The notes under the pieces are model-generated. The model saw only the letters and a program-made list of their open reading frames with translations. It had not been told where the DNA came from and ran no database searches. A DNA stretch of 64,000 nt, from positions 9,548,001-9,612,000 of the forward strand of contig NZ_BJHV01000001.1 in assembly GCF_005405925.1 (NCBI RefSeq). The letters are read 5' to 3'. The position numbers and the translations under genes were made by a program. Positions 25,573 to 35,374 of the stretch are shown piece by piece. The stretch is from Streptomyces antimycoticus (GTDB lineage Bacteria; Actinomycetota; Actinomycetes; Streptomycetales; Streptomycetaceae). The stretch's first letter is position 1. Each line of letters begins with the position of its first letter.

Positions 25573-27912
25573 GTGCTTACTTCGCACCACCCACGATCAC
25601 GCGAATACCAGCAACCCGTGCCCGCCGCTCGCGGCGATGTGGCGGGACCGAGCGGGCGGGTGCTGGCGGTCGGCACACCGGGCCCCAGACTCGATCAGCT
25701 GACCCGGACACTCGTCTCGACCGGGCATGAGGTGAGCCATGCGGCGCCCGGCGACGTCAGCCGTCAGATGCGGCAATCCCCTCCGGACGCGATCGTCGCC
25801 CTGAACGACGCCGACGACGGGCTGGACCTGATACGCGAGGTCCGCGCCGTGCCCGCGGGACAGGCGCTGCCCCTGCTCGTGGTCACCTCCGACCCCGGCC
25901 CCGTCGGCGTCGCCGACATGCTGCGCGGCGGCGCCGACGACTGCGTACCGGACAGCTCCGACCCCGTCGAGCTCTCCGCCCGGATCGAGGCCAAGCTGCG
26001 CCGGGTCCCGGTCCCCGTCGAGAATCTGCTGCTCGACCCGCGCACCGGTCTGTACTCCCAGCCCCACTTCCTGGGCGAACTCGACCGGGAACTCAAGCGG
26101 GTCGACGACAGCCGCGTCGGTGGTGTCGTCGCCATGGTCGGCGTCGCCGAGATAGCCGCCCTCGAAGCCCGACTGGGGCCGCGGGTGCGCCGTGAGGTCG
26201 CCGAACGTCTCGCCGGAGTGGCGGAGAAGCTGGGCGGTGTCTGCGACCGGCTCGGCTGGGACGACGACGGCCATCTGCTGATGCTGATGCCCGGGGTGGA
26301 CGAGGACACCGCGCGCGACGAACTGCAGAAGTTCGCCAACGCCGTGGCCGGGACCCGCTTCGTGGTCGCCGATGAGAACGTACGGCTGACCCCGGCGATC
26401 GGATGGACCCCGCTGGCCGACTGCCCGGACCGCGCCCAGGCCGTCGCCAACTCCCGCAACGCGGTCGAGGAATCGATCCGCCACCGGGATCTGCGGCCGG
26501 TCAAGTACGCGGCGTGGATGCGCGGCAGCCACCGCCGCCGTCGCCGCCCCCTGGCCACCGCGCTCCGCGCCCTGCTGTCGGCGCTCTCGCCCATCCTGGT
26601 GCTTGCCTTCGGCGTGGGCATCCCGTTCGTCTTCTACCAGCAGATGTACGAACTGGGCTGGGACGTCGGCTCGGCCGCCTACTGGGTCGTGGTGTCCGGG
26701 CTGGTGCTCTCCGCCGCGATGATCGTGCTGGAGTGCCTGTTCGCGCTCGACGCCAAACCCCGGCCCGAACGGCCCGCACAGCCGTATCCGCCGGCCAGCG
26801 CGGTCATCGCCGCGTATCTGCCCAATGAGGCCGCGACCATCGTCGACACCATCGAGTCCTTTCTGCGCCTGGACTACCCCAACGAGCTGGAGATCGTGCT
26901 CGCGTACAACACGCCGCACCCGATGCCCGTCGAGGAGACCCTGCGGGAGATGGCCCGCCGCGACCCGCGGCTGGTGCTGATGCCGGTGGCGGGCAGCACC
27001 TCCAAGGCGCAGAACGTCAACGCCGCGGTCACCCGGGTGCGCGGTGAGTTCGTGGGCATCTTCGACGCGGACCACCACCCGGTGCCCGACGCCTTCCAGC
27101 ACGCCTGGCACTGGCTCTCAGACGGCTACGACGTGGTCCAGGGCCACTGTGTGATCCGCAACGGCGAGAGCTCCTGGGTCTCCAAGCTGGTGGGCGTGGA
27201 GTTCGAGGCCATCTACGCCGTCAGCCACCCCGGCCGGACCCGGCTCTACACCTTCGGTGTCTTCGGCGGCTCCAACGGCTTCTGGCGCACCGATTTGCTC
27301 GCCCGCACCCGGATGCACGGCACGATGCTCACCGAGGACATCGACTCCTCGATGCGCGCCCTGCACGAGGGTGCCCGGATCGCCACCGACCGCACGCTCA
27401 TCTCGCGCGAACTGGCGCCCACCACCCTCAAGGCGCTGTGGAACCAGCGGTCGCGCTGGGCCCAGGGCTGGCTCCAGGTGTCGCTGAAGTATCTGTGGCG
27501 CGGGCTGCGCTCACCGGCCTTCACCGCCCGCCAGAAGGCGGGGCTGGTGGTGCTGCTGGGCTGGCGGGAGATCCAGCCGTGGCTCACCCTGCAGATCCTG
27601 CCCGTGCTGCTGTACTCGGCGTGGCGGGCGGGCGGCGTGGACCAGCTCGACTGGGCGGTGCCGGTCTGCCTGCTGGCCACCTTGTTCACCCTGTCCGCCG
27701 GGCTGGTCCAGGCGCTGTTCGCGTGGCGGCTCGCGGTCCCCGAACTGCGCCGCCGCCGGGCGTGGTTCTGGCGGTATCTGGTGGTGTCCACCTTCTTCTA
27801 CAGCCACTTCAAGAACATCGTGGCCCGTCAGTCGCTCCTCAAGGAGGTGCTGCGGGACCGCCAGTGGCGGGTCACCCCGCGGCCCGGCGAGAAGGCGGTG
27901 AAGCGGACATGA
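25573..27912 (+). CDS. Family 2 glycosyltransferase with pseudo-receiver and degenerate GGDEF domains
   Basis: This 779-residue protein starts at GTG 25573, nine bases after AAAGGA. Residues about 30-145 fold like a response-regulator receiver, but the phospho-acceptor Asp is not evident (PDAIVALNDADDG). Residues about 155-315 resemble a GGDEF domain whose signature is WDDDGH, so cyclase activity is unlikely. Two transmembrane helices (about 335-395) precede a BcsA-like GT2 core with FDADHH (about 498), LTED (about 586) and QRSRW (about 625). C-terminal membrane helices follow. All processive-synthase motifs are intact, so it probably makes a surface polysaccharide. The regulatory head may sense a nucleotide or partner. 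Its stop overlaps the acyltransferase start. Confidence 0.9.
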   Translation: MLTSHHPRSREYQQPVPAARGDVAGPSGRVLAVGTPGPRLDQLTRTLVSTGHEVSHAAPGDVSRQMRQSPPDAIVALNDADDGLDLIREVRAVPAGQALPLLVVTSDPGPVGVADMLRGGADDCVPDSSDPVELSARIEAKLRRVPVPVENLLLDPRTGLYSQPHFLGELDRELKRVDDSRVGGVVAMVGVAEIAALEARLGPRVRREVAERLAGVAEKLGGVCDRLGWDDDGHLLMLMPGVDEDTARDELQKFANAVAGTRFVVADENVRLTPAIGWTPLADCPDRAQAVANSRNAVEESIRHRDLRPVKYAAWMRGSHRRRRRPLATALRALLSALSPILVLAFGVGIPFVFYQQMYELGWDVGSAAYWVVVSGLVLSAAMIVLECLFALDAKPRPERPAQPYPPASAVIAAYLPNEAATIVDTIESFLRLDYPNELEIVLAYNTPHPMPVEETLREMARRDPRLVLMPVAGSTSKAQNVNAAVTRVRGEFVGIFDADHHPVPDAFQHAWHWLSDGYDVVQGHCVIRNGESSWVSKLVGVEFEAIYAVSHPGRTRLYTFGVFGGSNGFWRTDLLARTRMHGTMLTEDIDSSMRALHEGARIATDRTLISRELAPTTLKALWNQRSRWAQGWLQVSLKYLWRGLRSPAFTARQKAGLVVLLGWREIQPWLTLQILPVLLYSAWRAGGVDQLDWAVPVCLLATLFTLSAGLVQALFAWRLAVPELRRRRAWFWRYLVVSTFFYSHFKNIVARQSLLKEVLRDRQWRVTPRPGEKAVKRT

Positions 27913-29164
27913 GCACGGTGTCCACGACCCTCACCGCCGCCCCCGCCACCGTTCGCCGGCCGGTCAACGGCACGCCCGCCAAGGGCGCGCCCTCCCGGAA
28001 CCGGAGGAACGCGGAGATCCAGGGCTTCCGGGGCATGGCGGCGCTCCTCACGGTCGTCTTCCACGTCTGGCAGCAGTACTTCACCTACGACCGGGACGGC
28101 GCCCACTCACCGGTGCCCAACCGGTACGCGAACGCGCTGGTGTCGCTGGAGGTCATCGACTTCTTCTTCGTCCTGTCCGCGTATCTGCTGACACTGTCCT
28201 ACGCACGGGCGGCGATCGACGGGGGCTCGACCCGCCCCGGCCGGGTGTTCCTCTTCCGGCGCGCCATCCGGATCATCCCGCTGTACTTCCTGGCGGTCCT
28301 GTGCGTCTGGGCCACCCGCAACCCCACCCTGCCCGGCGAGTGGTCCGATCTGGTGCACCATCTCACCTTCACCCAGGTCTTCGACCAGGAGCAGATCTTC
28401 TACACCATCGGCCCCACCTGGTCGTTGTCGCTGGAGATCATGTTCTATCTGGCGCTGGTGGGACTCGGCCCCTGGCCGCCCGTGCCTGCCGTCCGCTGCG
28501 CAAGCGGGCCTCCCGGGTGGCGGTGTGCGCCGCCGGATGTGCCCTGCTGTACATCGGGCCGTTCATCTGGATCGCGGTCGCCCGCTATGTGCTGGAGATT
28601 CCGCACACCGAATGGCCGGTGTACTTCGGACCGCAGGCCCGCTTCGGAGGGTTCGCGGCGGGCATGGGCCTGGCCGTGATGATGGTCGCCCTCGGCGACC
28701 GGGGCCGGCTCCACGCGAAGGTGGCGATCCCGCTGCGGGTGGCCGCCCTCCTGGGGCTGTATCTGCTGTCCTGGTCCGGTACGGAGGCGGAGGACTTCCT
28801 CACCACCTTCTACCATCCGCTGTCCGCCCTGCTGTGGATGCTGCTGCTGTACAGCACCATCCATGTGCGGCGGCAGGGGCGGTGGCACAGGTGGCTCACG
28901 GTCCGCTGGCTCACCGGCGCCGGGCTGGCCAGCTACAGCCTCTTCGTCTGGCATGAGCCGATCATGCTGGGCCTGTACAACGCCGGGCTGCTGCCCCCCG
29001 ACGGCCAGGCGGGCTTCCCGCTGGCCGTGGTCATCGTGCTGGTGGTGGCCGTGGCCGCCGCCGCGGTGAGCTACTGGCTCATCGAGTATCCGGCGAGCCT
29101 GCTCGGCAAGCTCAAGGACGGTCAGGGCGGTTCACGCGACTTCTATCCGGAGGCCGCGCGCTAG
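27909..29164 (+). pseudogene. Acyltransferase-3 family membrane protein, frameshifted
   Basis: It starts at ATG 27909 in an ATGA overlap with the glycosyltransferase. The first part has the family opening NAEIQGFRGMAALLTVVFHVWQ-like sequence and RAIRIIPLYFLAV. Near 28469-28472 (a CCCC run) the frame is lost. The open frame then ends at 28679, while the true C-terminal part continues one frame over to 29164, with further helices, FVWHEPIMLG and a basic tail. Restoring one C gives one protein of about 418 residues. Members acetylate or acylate exported polysaccharides, so this would modify the GT2 product. The break may be a sequencing error. Confidence 0.85.
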
Positions 29165-29179
29165 CCATGGACAAACGTT

Positions 29180-29209
29180 CCCCGGTGTACGGGTGGCCGT
29201 ACACCGGGG
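29180..29209. terminator. Hairpin terminator
   Basis: CCCCGGTGTACGG pairs perfectly with CCGTACACCGGGG around GTGG, 16 bases after the acyltransferase stop. Confidence 0.9.
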
Positions 29210-29335
29210 GGCCATGGTTATCATCTGGCTCATTCTTTACTCTGTAACACGTGTGCGTCGGACATCAGTTCCTCTCGGAACCGGGCCTTCCGGTGCACTG
29301 CACCCAACCCATGTCATAACGGGGAGACCAGCGAA

Positions 29336-29933
29336 ATGGGTCGACACAGCCGACCGACCGCCGCTCAGCAGGCGCGTACCACGACGCTCAAGGCGGCTAC
29401 CGCCCTCGGAGTGGCCGGAACCATAGCCTTCGGCCTCCACTCGACGGACGGCGGGGACAAGTCCGTGCAGGCCCGCTCCGATGTGAACACACAGCAGGAG
29501 CAGGCGCCGCACATCGACCCCGCCGTCGACCACTCGCCCTCGCAGAGCCATGTCTCGCCCAGCGAGTCCACGAAGCCGAAGCTGATCTCCGACGACACGG
29601 ACTCCGCCACTCCCGGTGGCGGGGCGACGGACCGGAGCGCCGGCGCGCAGCGGCCCACCACCCCGGCCACCCCCGACGCGGCCCCCTCCAAGGCCGCGAC
29701 CACCCACGCGGCCCCACCCCGGCGCAGCGGGACGACCAGGTCCCCTCGGAGCCCTCCTCGCCCAGCGAGACGACCCCGAGCGCCGATCCGACCACCCCCT
29801 CGCAGCAGCCCAGCCAGCCGCCGCAGTCCACCCCCGGCGGGGGAGTCACCACGGCAAGGGTCTGGTGGGCGGTCTGGTGGACGGTGTCGGGGACACGCTC
29901 GACGGAGTGCTGGGCGGTGTCCTCGGCGGCTGA
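29336..29933 (+). pseudogene. Secreted Pro/Ser/Thr-rich protein with Gly-rich C-terminus, two frame breaks
   Basis: It starts at ATG 29336 with GGGGAG upstream. The N-terminus (MGRHSRPTAAQQARTTTLK, then a hydrophobic stretch) resembles a signal or anchor. A long Ser/Pro/Thr/Asp-rich linker follows. The sensible frame changes twice: once in a CCCC run at 29712-29720 and once in a GGGGG run at 29839-29843. Restoring one base at each point joins the linker to SHHGKGLVGGLVDGVGDTL and a Gly-rich end at 29933. As given, the first frame continues nonsensically into the next gene. It is probably a cell-wall or surface protein. No catalytic domain is seen. Confidence 0.65.
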
Positions 29934-29944
29934 GCGCCGCCGCC

Positions 29945-30838
29945 TCACCCCGTGGCCAGCGCCTTGAGGTCGGCCAGGCTTCCGTTGAACCTGTTGTGGT
30001 CGCCCACCAGCGGTCCGGTGGAGGTGTACTGCCACAGGGTGTGGGTATCCCAGCCGGCCGGCAGGGCCCCGGGGGTGGCGGCGTACCGCGCCAGCCACAG
30101 TGGGTTCCGCTCGGCGAAGGCGGCGCTGTTCCCGGTGCACGTCTTCCACCAGCCGGTGGCCGTGTAGATCACCGGCTGGCGTCCGGTGCGCTCCTTGACC
30201 CGCGCGGTGAAGTCGCCGATCCAGTCGACGATCTGGGATGCGGTCAAGCCGTAGCAGGTTGCTCCGTACGGGTTGTACTCGAGGTCCAGGACGGGCGGCA
30301 GTGTCTTGCCGTCGTCGGACCAGTCGCCTCCATTGCTCACGAAGAAGTCGGCCTGACGGCTGCCGCTGGAACGATCCGGCAGGGCGAAGTGGTAGGCACC
30401 GCGGATCATGCCCTGCTGGAAGGAGCCGTTGTACTGCGCGGCGAACGAGGGGTTCTCGTAGGTCGTGCTCTCGGTGGCCTTCACATAGGCGAATCGGACG
30501 TTGTCGTCCCACAGGGCCGCCCAGTCGACCGAACCCTGATGGTCGCTGACATCCACACCCTCCACTGAGCCCGCTCTGGTGGCCCTGGGGGCGGCGCCGG
30601 GGTCGGACTTCTCGTGGCGGGCGATCGTCGAGCCCATCCAGTCCCGCTCGGGGTGCGGGACGGATGCGGGGGCCGGGTCGGTACCGGCGTCGTGGTCGGG
30701 GTCGGTCGTCGAGGCCGTGGCCGGGACGAGGGTGGCGAGGACGGCGGCGGTGACCGCCGCCCCCAGTGCGCCGATGGCGTGCGGCGAACGCAGACGCGAA
30801 GGGGCCCGGTGGGCGCCCTTACCGGATTTCAGGGACAT
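29945..30838 (-). CDS. Secreted GH25 lysozyme (muramidase)
   Basis: This 297-residue protein starts at ATG 30838, after GGAGGA. The signal peptide ends around VPATA. The GH25 domain (about residues 80-297) starts GVDVSDHQGSVDW and carries the catalytic DLEYNPYG (DxE) and WQYTSTG elements. It hydrolyses the beta-1,4 bond of peptidoglycan, acting outside the cell in wall turnover or lysis of competitors. There is no separate wall-binding domain. It is convergent with the upstream Pro-rich gene, with 11 bases between the stops. Confidence 0.93.
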   Translation of the reverse strand: MSLKSGKGAHRAPSRLRSPHAIGALGAAVTAAVLATLVPATASTTDPDHDAGTDPAPASVPHPERDWMGSTIARHEKSDPGAAPRATRAGSVEGVDVSDHQGSVDWAALWDDNVRFAYVKATESTTYENPSFAAQYNGSFQQGMIRGAYHFALPDRSSGSRQADFFVSNGGDWSDDGKTLPPVLDLEYNPYGATCYGLTASQIVDWIGDFTARVKERTGRQPVIYTATGWWKTCTGNSAAFAERNPLWLARYAATPGALPAGWDTHTLWQYTSTGPLVGDHNRFNGSLADLKALATG

Positions 30839-30920
30839 CTGTTCCTCCGATCCGTTCCGCAACGACGGTATGCGCGCCGAACGAAGAACGTGAAGCGGAA
30901 CGGGAAATTCTGTCCCTCCG

Positions 30921-31568
30921 TCAGCGGTCCCGTGCCACCTCGCCGACGGGCCGCGAAGCCACGCCGTAGCCCGCTACCAGCGCCCGGGCGGCCTGGGTCG
31001 CACGGGTGGCGACCCCCTCGACCACGTCCTCGGGATCGCCGAACTTCCCTTCCAGCAATTGGGCGACATACCCCCGGGCGAGTGCATGCAACGCGTCGAG
31101 CAGCGCCACGGCCGTCGCCGGTCCCTCGCCGGGAGCGATCACCTCGAACGCGCTCGGCAGCAGCAGATCGACGAACTCCCTGGTGCTGTCCCGTAGCTCC
31201 GGATGGGTGGCCCGCAACCCCGGGGCGAACAGGATGTCCAGCCCGCCGCGGTAGCGGGCGGCCGCCCGCACGAAGCTGCCCGCCACCGTCGCCAGCCGCT
31301 CCTGAGCGGAGCCGGTCTCGGCCGCGGTCTCCAGATAGATGGCCCGCAGCCGCCGCGAGACCTCCAGCGCGGCGGCCGCGAGCAGCGCGTCACGGTCGGC
31401 GAAATGGCGGTACGGGGCACCGGGGCTGACACAGGTGCGGCGCGCGGCCTCCGCGACGGAGAAACCGCGCACCCCGACCTCGTCGATGATCTCCAGGGTC
31501 GCCTCCACCAGCGCGGCGGCCAAGTCGCCGTGGTGGTAGGTGGCGCGTCCCTTCGGGGTGGGTGCCAT
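30921..31568 (-). CDS. TetR-family regulator of the aldehyde oxidoreductase operon
   Basis: This 215-residue protein starts at ATG 31568. The N-terminal helix-turn-helix (FSVAEAARRTCVSPGAPYRHFADRDALL) is typical, and the C-terminal domain is of the WHG/TetR_C type (GLDILFAPGLRATHP). It is the last gene of a four-gene run, 10 bases after the molybdenum subunit, so it probably controls that operon, likely through the palindrome at 35322. The effector could be an aldehyde or aromatic substrate. Confidence 0.9.
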   Translation of the reverse strand: MAPTPKGRATYHHGDLAAALVEATLEIIDEVGVRGFSVAEAARRTCVSPGAPYRHFADRDALLAAAALEVSRRLRAIYLETAAETGSAQERLATVAGSFVRAAARYRGGLDILFAPGLRATHPELRDSTREFVDLLLPSAFEVIAPGEGPATAVALLDALHALARGYVAQLLEGKFGDPEDVVEGVATRATQAARALVAGYGVASRPVGEVARDR

Positions 31569-31578
31569 TCGGGTGACC

Positions 31579-33741
31579 CTACCCGACCCCAGGCCCCGGC
31601 TCGCTGGCCCCTGGCCTGCGCTTTTCGGCGGACCGGGCCACCCGAAGCGCCTCCCGCGAGCGCTCGATGCGGATCGGCAGATCCCGCACCCGCTCGCCGG
31701 TGGCATGGTGGAAGGCGTTGCCGATGGCCGCCGCCGCGCCCACGATGCCCAGTTCGCCGATGCCCTTGGCACCCACCGGGTTGGAGGTGTTGTCAGTTTC
31801 GTCCAGGCACACCACGTCCAGCCGCGGGACATCGGCGTGGGCGGCGATGTGATACCCCGCGAAGTCATGGTTGGCGAAGTCGCCGAAGACCGGATCGACC
31901 TCGCCGATCTCCAGCAGCGCCATCGACAGACCCATCGTCATGGCGCCCAGGAACTGCGAGCGCGCGGTGTGCGGATTGACGATCCGCCCGGCCGCGAACA
32001 CGCCCAGCATCCGGTCCACCCGGACCTCACCGGTGTCGGCGTCCACCCGCACCTGGGCGAACTGCGCCCCGAAGGTGTGCCGCGACAGATCCGCCCGCTG
32101 CCCCAGGTCCTCGGTGGTGTCGGCCACCACCTCGAGCCCGCCGTCCGGGACCACACCCGCGTAGACGTCCAACTCCTTCAGCAGCGCACGGCACGCCTTG
32201 TCCACCGCCCAGCCCCAGGAGGCGGTGCCCAGTGAACCGCCCGCGAACGGCGCCATGCCCAGGGACGCGCGGCCGATCTCCAGCCGCAGCCGCGACACCG
32301 GAATGCCCAGCGCGTCCGCCGCCACCTGGGTGAGGGCGGTGCGGGCACCCGTGCCGAGGTCGGCCGCGCCGACGCGCACCCGGAATGTCCCGTCCTCCTC
32401 GGCGCGCGCCACCGCGGAGGAGGGGAAGGTGTAGTCCGGGTGGTGCGAGGCGGCCACACCGGTGCCGACCAGCCAGCGCCCCTCACGCCCGGTCCCCGGC
32501 GTCGGATCGCGGTGCTCCCAGCCGAAGCGCGCCGCGCCCTCGCGCAGGCAGGCGACCAGGTTGCGGCTGCTGAAGGGCTTACCGCTCTCCGGGTCGTTCT
32601 CCGGCTCGTTGCGGATCCGCAGCTCGATCGGGTCCATGCCCAGCGCCTCGGCCAGTTCGTCGACGGCCGACTCCAGCGCGAACATCCCCGGGGTGTGGCC
32701 GGGCGCGCGGAACCAGGCGGGCGTCATCACATCCAGCGGCGCCACCTTCACCGTCGTACGGGCGTTGGGCGCCGCGTACATCATCCGCGTCGAGGACACC
32801 GTCTGGTCGGCGAACGGCACCAGGGCCGAGCGCTGCTGCACCGACTCGTGCTGGATCACCGTCAGCCGGCCGTCGCGCCCGGCACCCAGCCGCACCCGCT
32901 GGATCGTGGGGGAGCGGTAGGGGATCAGCTGGAACATCTGCTGCCGGGTCAGGGCGATCTTCACCGGCCGCCCGACGGCCCGTGCGGCCAGCGCCGCCAG
33001 CACCGTAGGCGAGCGCGGAATGCCCTTGGACCCGAAGCCCCCGCCGATGTACTCGGCGACGACCTCGACCGCACTCAGCTCGATCCCGAACAGCGCGGAC
33101 AGCAGCTGCGCGCTCATGTAAGGGCCCTGGTCGGAGTTGAACACCGTCAGCCGGTCCTCGTCCCACACCGCGATGGTGGCATGCGGCTCCATCGGGCTCA
33201 CATGCTCGACCGGGGTGGTGTATGTCTGGTCCACCCGCACCGGAGCGTCGGCCCATGCCGCGTCGGCGTCACCGCGCTCGACCAGGCCGGCACTGCCGTC
33301 GGTCACCGTCTCGGCGATCTCCAGCCGCTCGTCATCGGCACGCAGCACCACATCGTGCGGCTCCCGCTCATAGCTCACCCGGACCGCCGCCGCACCCTCG
33401 CGCGCCGCCTCCAACGAGGTGGCCACCACGGCGGCCACCATCTGGCCGTGGTAGGCCACCTGAGGGGACTGCAGCACGAAGAGGTCCGCGCTCGCCTCCG
33501 CCTCGGAGTTCAGCCGCGGGGCGTTGGTGTGGTCGAGCACCGTCAGCACACCGGGCAGGGCCAGCGCCGGGGCGGGATCCACCTCCGTCACCCGGCCGCG
33601 GGCGATGGTCGCCTGCACCGGCCACACGTAGCTGACGCCCTGTGTGGGGAACTCATAGGCGTAGCGCGCCGCGCCGGTCACCTTGTCCAGGCCGTCGACC
33701 CGGGTCATCGGGGCGCCGACGCATCGCGAGACGGTGGTCAT
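31579..33741 (-). CDS. paoC: Molybdenum-cofactor subunit of a PaoC/xanthine-dehydrogenase-type aldehyde oxidoreductase
   Basis: This 720-residue protein starts at ATG 33741, overlapping the FAD-subunit stop. It contains the domain-1 segment DKVTGAARYAYEF, the molybdopterin-binding GGGFGSKGIPRSPTVLAALAA region, and the C-terminal VGAKGIGELGI that carries the conserved catalytic Glu. Size and gene order match PaoC (YagR). It oxidises aldehydes or heterocycles with water as the oxygen donor. The set lacks a Tat signal on the iron-sulfur subunit, so the complex is expected in the cytoplasm, unlike E. coli PaoABC. Confidence 0.93.
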   Translation of the reverse strand: MTTVSRCVGAPMTRVDGLDKVTGAARYAYEFPTQGVSYVWPVQATIARGRVTEVDPAPALALPGVLTVLDHTNAPRLNSEAEASADLFVLQSPQVAYHGQMVAAVVATSLEAAREGAAAVRVSYEREPHDVVLRADDERLEIAETVTDGSAGLVERGDADAAWADAPVRVDQTYTTPVEHVSPMEPHATIAVWDEDRLTVFNSDQGPYMSAQLLSALFGIELSAVEVVAEYIGGGFGSKGIPRSPTVLAALAARAVGRPVKIALTRQQMFQLIPYRSPTIQRVRLGAGRDGRLTVIQHESVQQRSALVPFADQTVSSTRMMYAAPNARTTVKVAPLDVMTPAWFRAPGHTPGMFALESAVDELAEALGMDPIELRIRNEPENDPESGKPFSSRNLVACLREGAARFGWEHRDPTPGTGREGRWLVGTGVAASHHPDYTFPSSAVARAEEDGTFRVRVGAADLGTGARTALTQVAADALGIPVSRLRLEIGRASLGMAPFAGGSLGTASWGWAVDKACRALLKELDVYAGVVPDGGLEVVADTTEDLGQRADLSRHTFGAQFAQVRVDADTGEVRVDRMLGVFAAGRIVNPHTARSQFLGAMTMGLSMALLEIGEVDPVFGDFANHDFAGYHIAAHADVPRLDVVCLDETDNTSNPVGAKGIGELGIVGAAAAIGNAFHHATGERVRDLPIRIERSREALRVARSAEKRRPGASEPGPGVG

Positions 33742-34735
33742 ACGCGATCCTTCCTCGCGATGAGGTCGCGGACGCCCGCGACGATCAGATCAATGGCCAG
33801 GTCGACCTTGAAGGCGTTGTCCGGCAGCGGCCGCGCCTCGGCCAGCTCGGCCCGGGCCGCCTCCCGCAGCGTCTCCTCGTCCGGCCGGCCGCCGCGCAGC
33901 CGCTCTTCGGCGATCCGGGCCCGCCACGGCCGGGGTGCCACCCCGCCGAGGGCGATCCGCACGTCCCGGAGCGAGCCGTCCTCCGCCACGGAGACCGCGG
34001 TGGCGGCGCTCACCAGCGCGAAGGCGTACGACCAGCGGTCACGCACCTTGCGGTAGCGCATCCGGGCACCTGGCGGCGGCGCGGGCAGCTCCACGGCGGT
34101 GATGAGGTCGCCGTGGTCCAGGACGGTCTCCCGGTGCGGTGTGTCGCCGGGCAGCAGATACAGCTCCGCCACCGGAACGGTGCGCGTGCCGCCGTCCACG
34201 GACCGCAGATGCGCCACCGCGTCGAGCGCCACCAGTGCCACCGCCATGTCGGAGGGGTGGGAGGCCATGCAGTGGTCGGATGTGCCCAGCACGGCCAGAT
34301 CGCGGTGCGCACCCTGGATCGCCGGGCACCCGGAGCCCGGTTCGCGCTTGTTGCACGGCTTGGTCACATCCTGGAAGTACCCGCAACGGGTGCGTTGCAG
34401 CAGATTGCCGCCCACCGTGGCGACCGTGCGCAGCTGCCCGGACGCCCCCGCCAGCAGCGCCTGGGACAGCAGGGGGAAGCGCTCGCGGATGCCCGGATCG
34501 CCCGCCAGAGCGCCGTTGCGCACGGTGGCGCCGATGAGCACGGAGCCGTCGTCGCGGTGCTCGATCCGGTCGTACGGCAGCCGGGAGACGTCGATGAGCA
34601 GCCCGGGGCCGGTGACGCCGAGCTTCATCAGATCCACCAGATTGGTGCCCCCGCCGAGATAGGTGGCATCGGGGCGCTCGGCGATCAGCGCGGCCGCCTC
34701 GTCGGCGTCGCCCGCGCGGGCGTAGGCGAACTCCT

Positions 34736-34739
<4 letters not shown>
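33738..34739 (-). CDS. paoB: FAD subunit with extra iron-sulfur cysteines (PaoB-like)
   Basis: This 333-residue protein contains the FAD-binding YLGGGTNLVDLMK segment and ATVGGNLLQRTRC typical of the CO-dehydrogenase-type flavoprotein family. The stretch RCGYFQDVTKPCNKREPGSGC, with a later Cys in SDHCMASH, is a cysteine cluster insertion characteristic of PaoB, known to hold an additional [4Fe-4S] cluster. It passes electrons between the small iron-sulfur subunit and the molybdenum subunit or acceptor. Four-base overlaps on both sides show one operon. Confidence 0.93.
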
Positions 34740-35321
<582 letters not shown>

Positions 35322-35323
<2 letters not shown>

Positions 35324-35336
35324 ACATTGAATGTAT
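35322..35336. promoter_or_regulatory. Perfect palindrome ATACATT-g-AATGTAT at the divergent promoter
   Basis: The seven-base arms surround a central G. The site overlaps the iron-sulfur-subunit start codon and lies 39 bases before the XdhC start, so a bound dimer could block both transcripts. It is AT-rich in a GC-rich genome and is the natural candidate operator of the TetR protein encoded at the operon's end. Confidence 0.7.
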
Positions 35337-35374
35337 CAACCTCTTACATGGGTCGGCGAGGAGATTTGGATTCC

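Noticed and set aside
27909..29164. Programmed frameshift in the acyltransferase gene
   Set aside because: No slippery heptamer with a downstream structure is evident, and similar single-base losses occur in unrelated genes nearby, favouring error or mutation.
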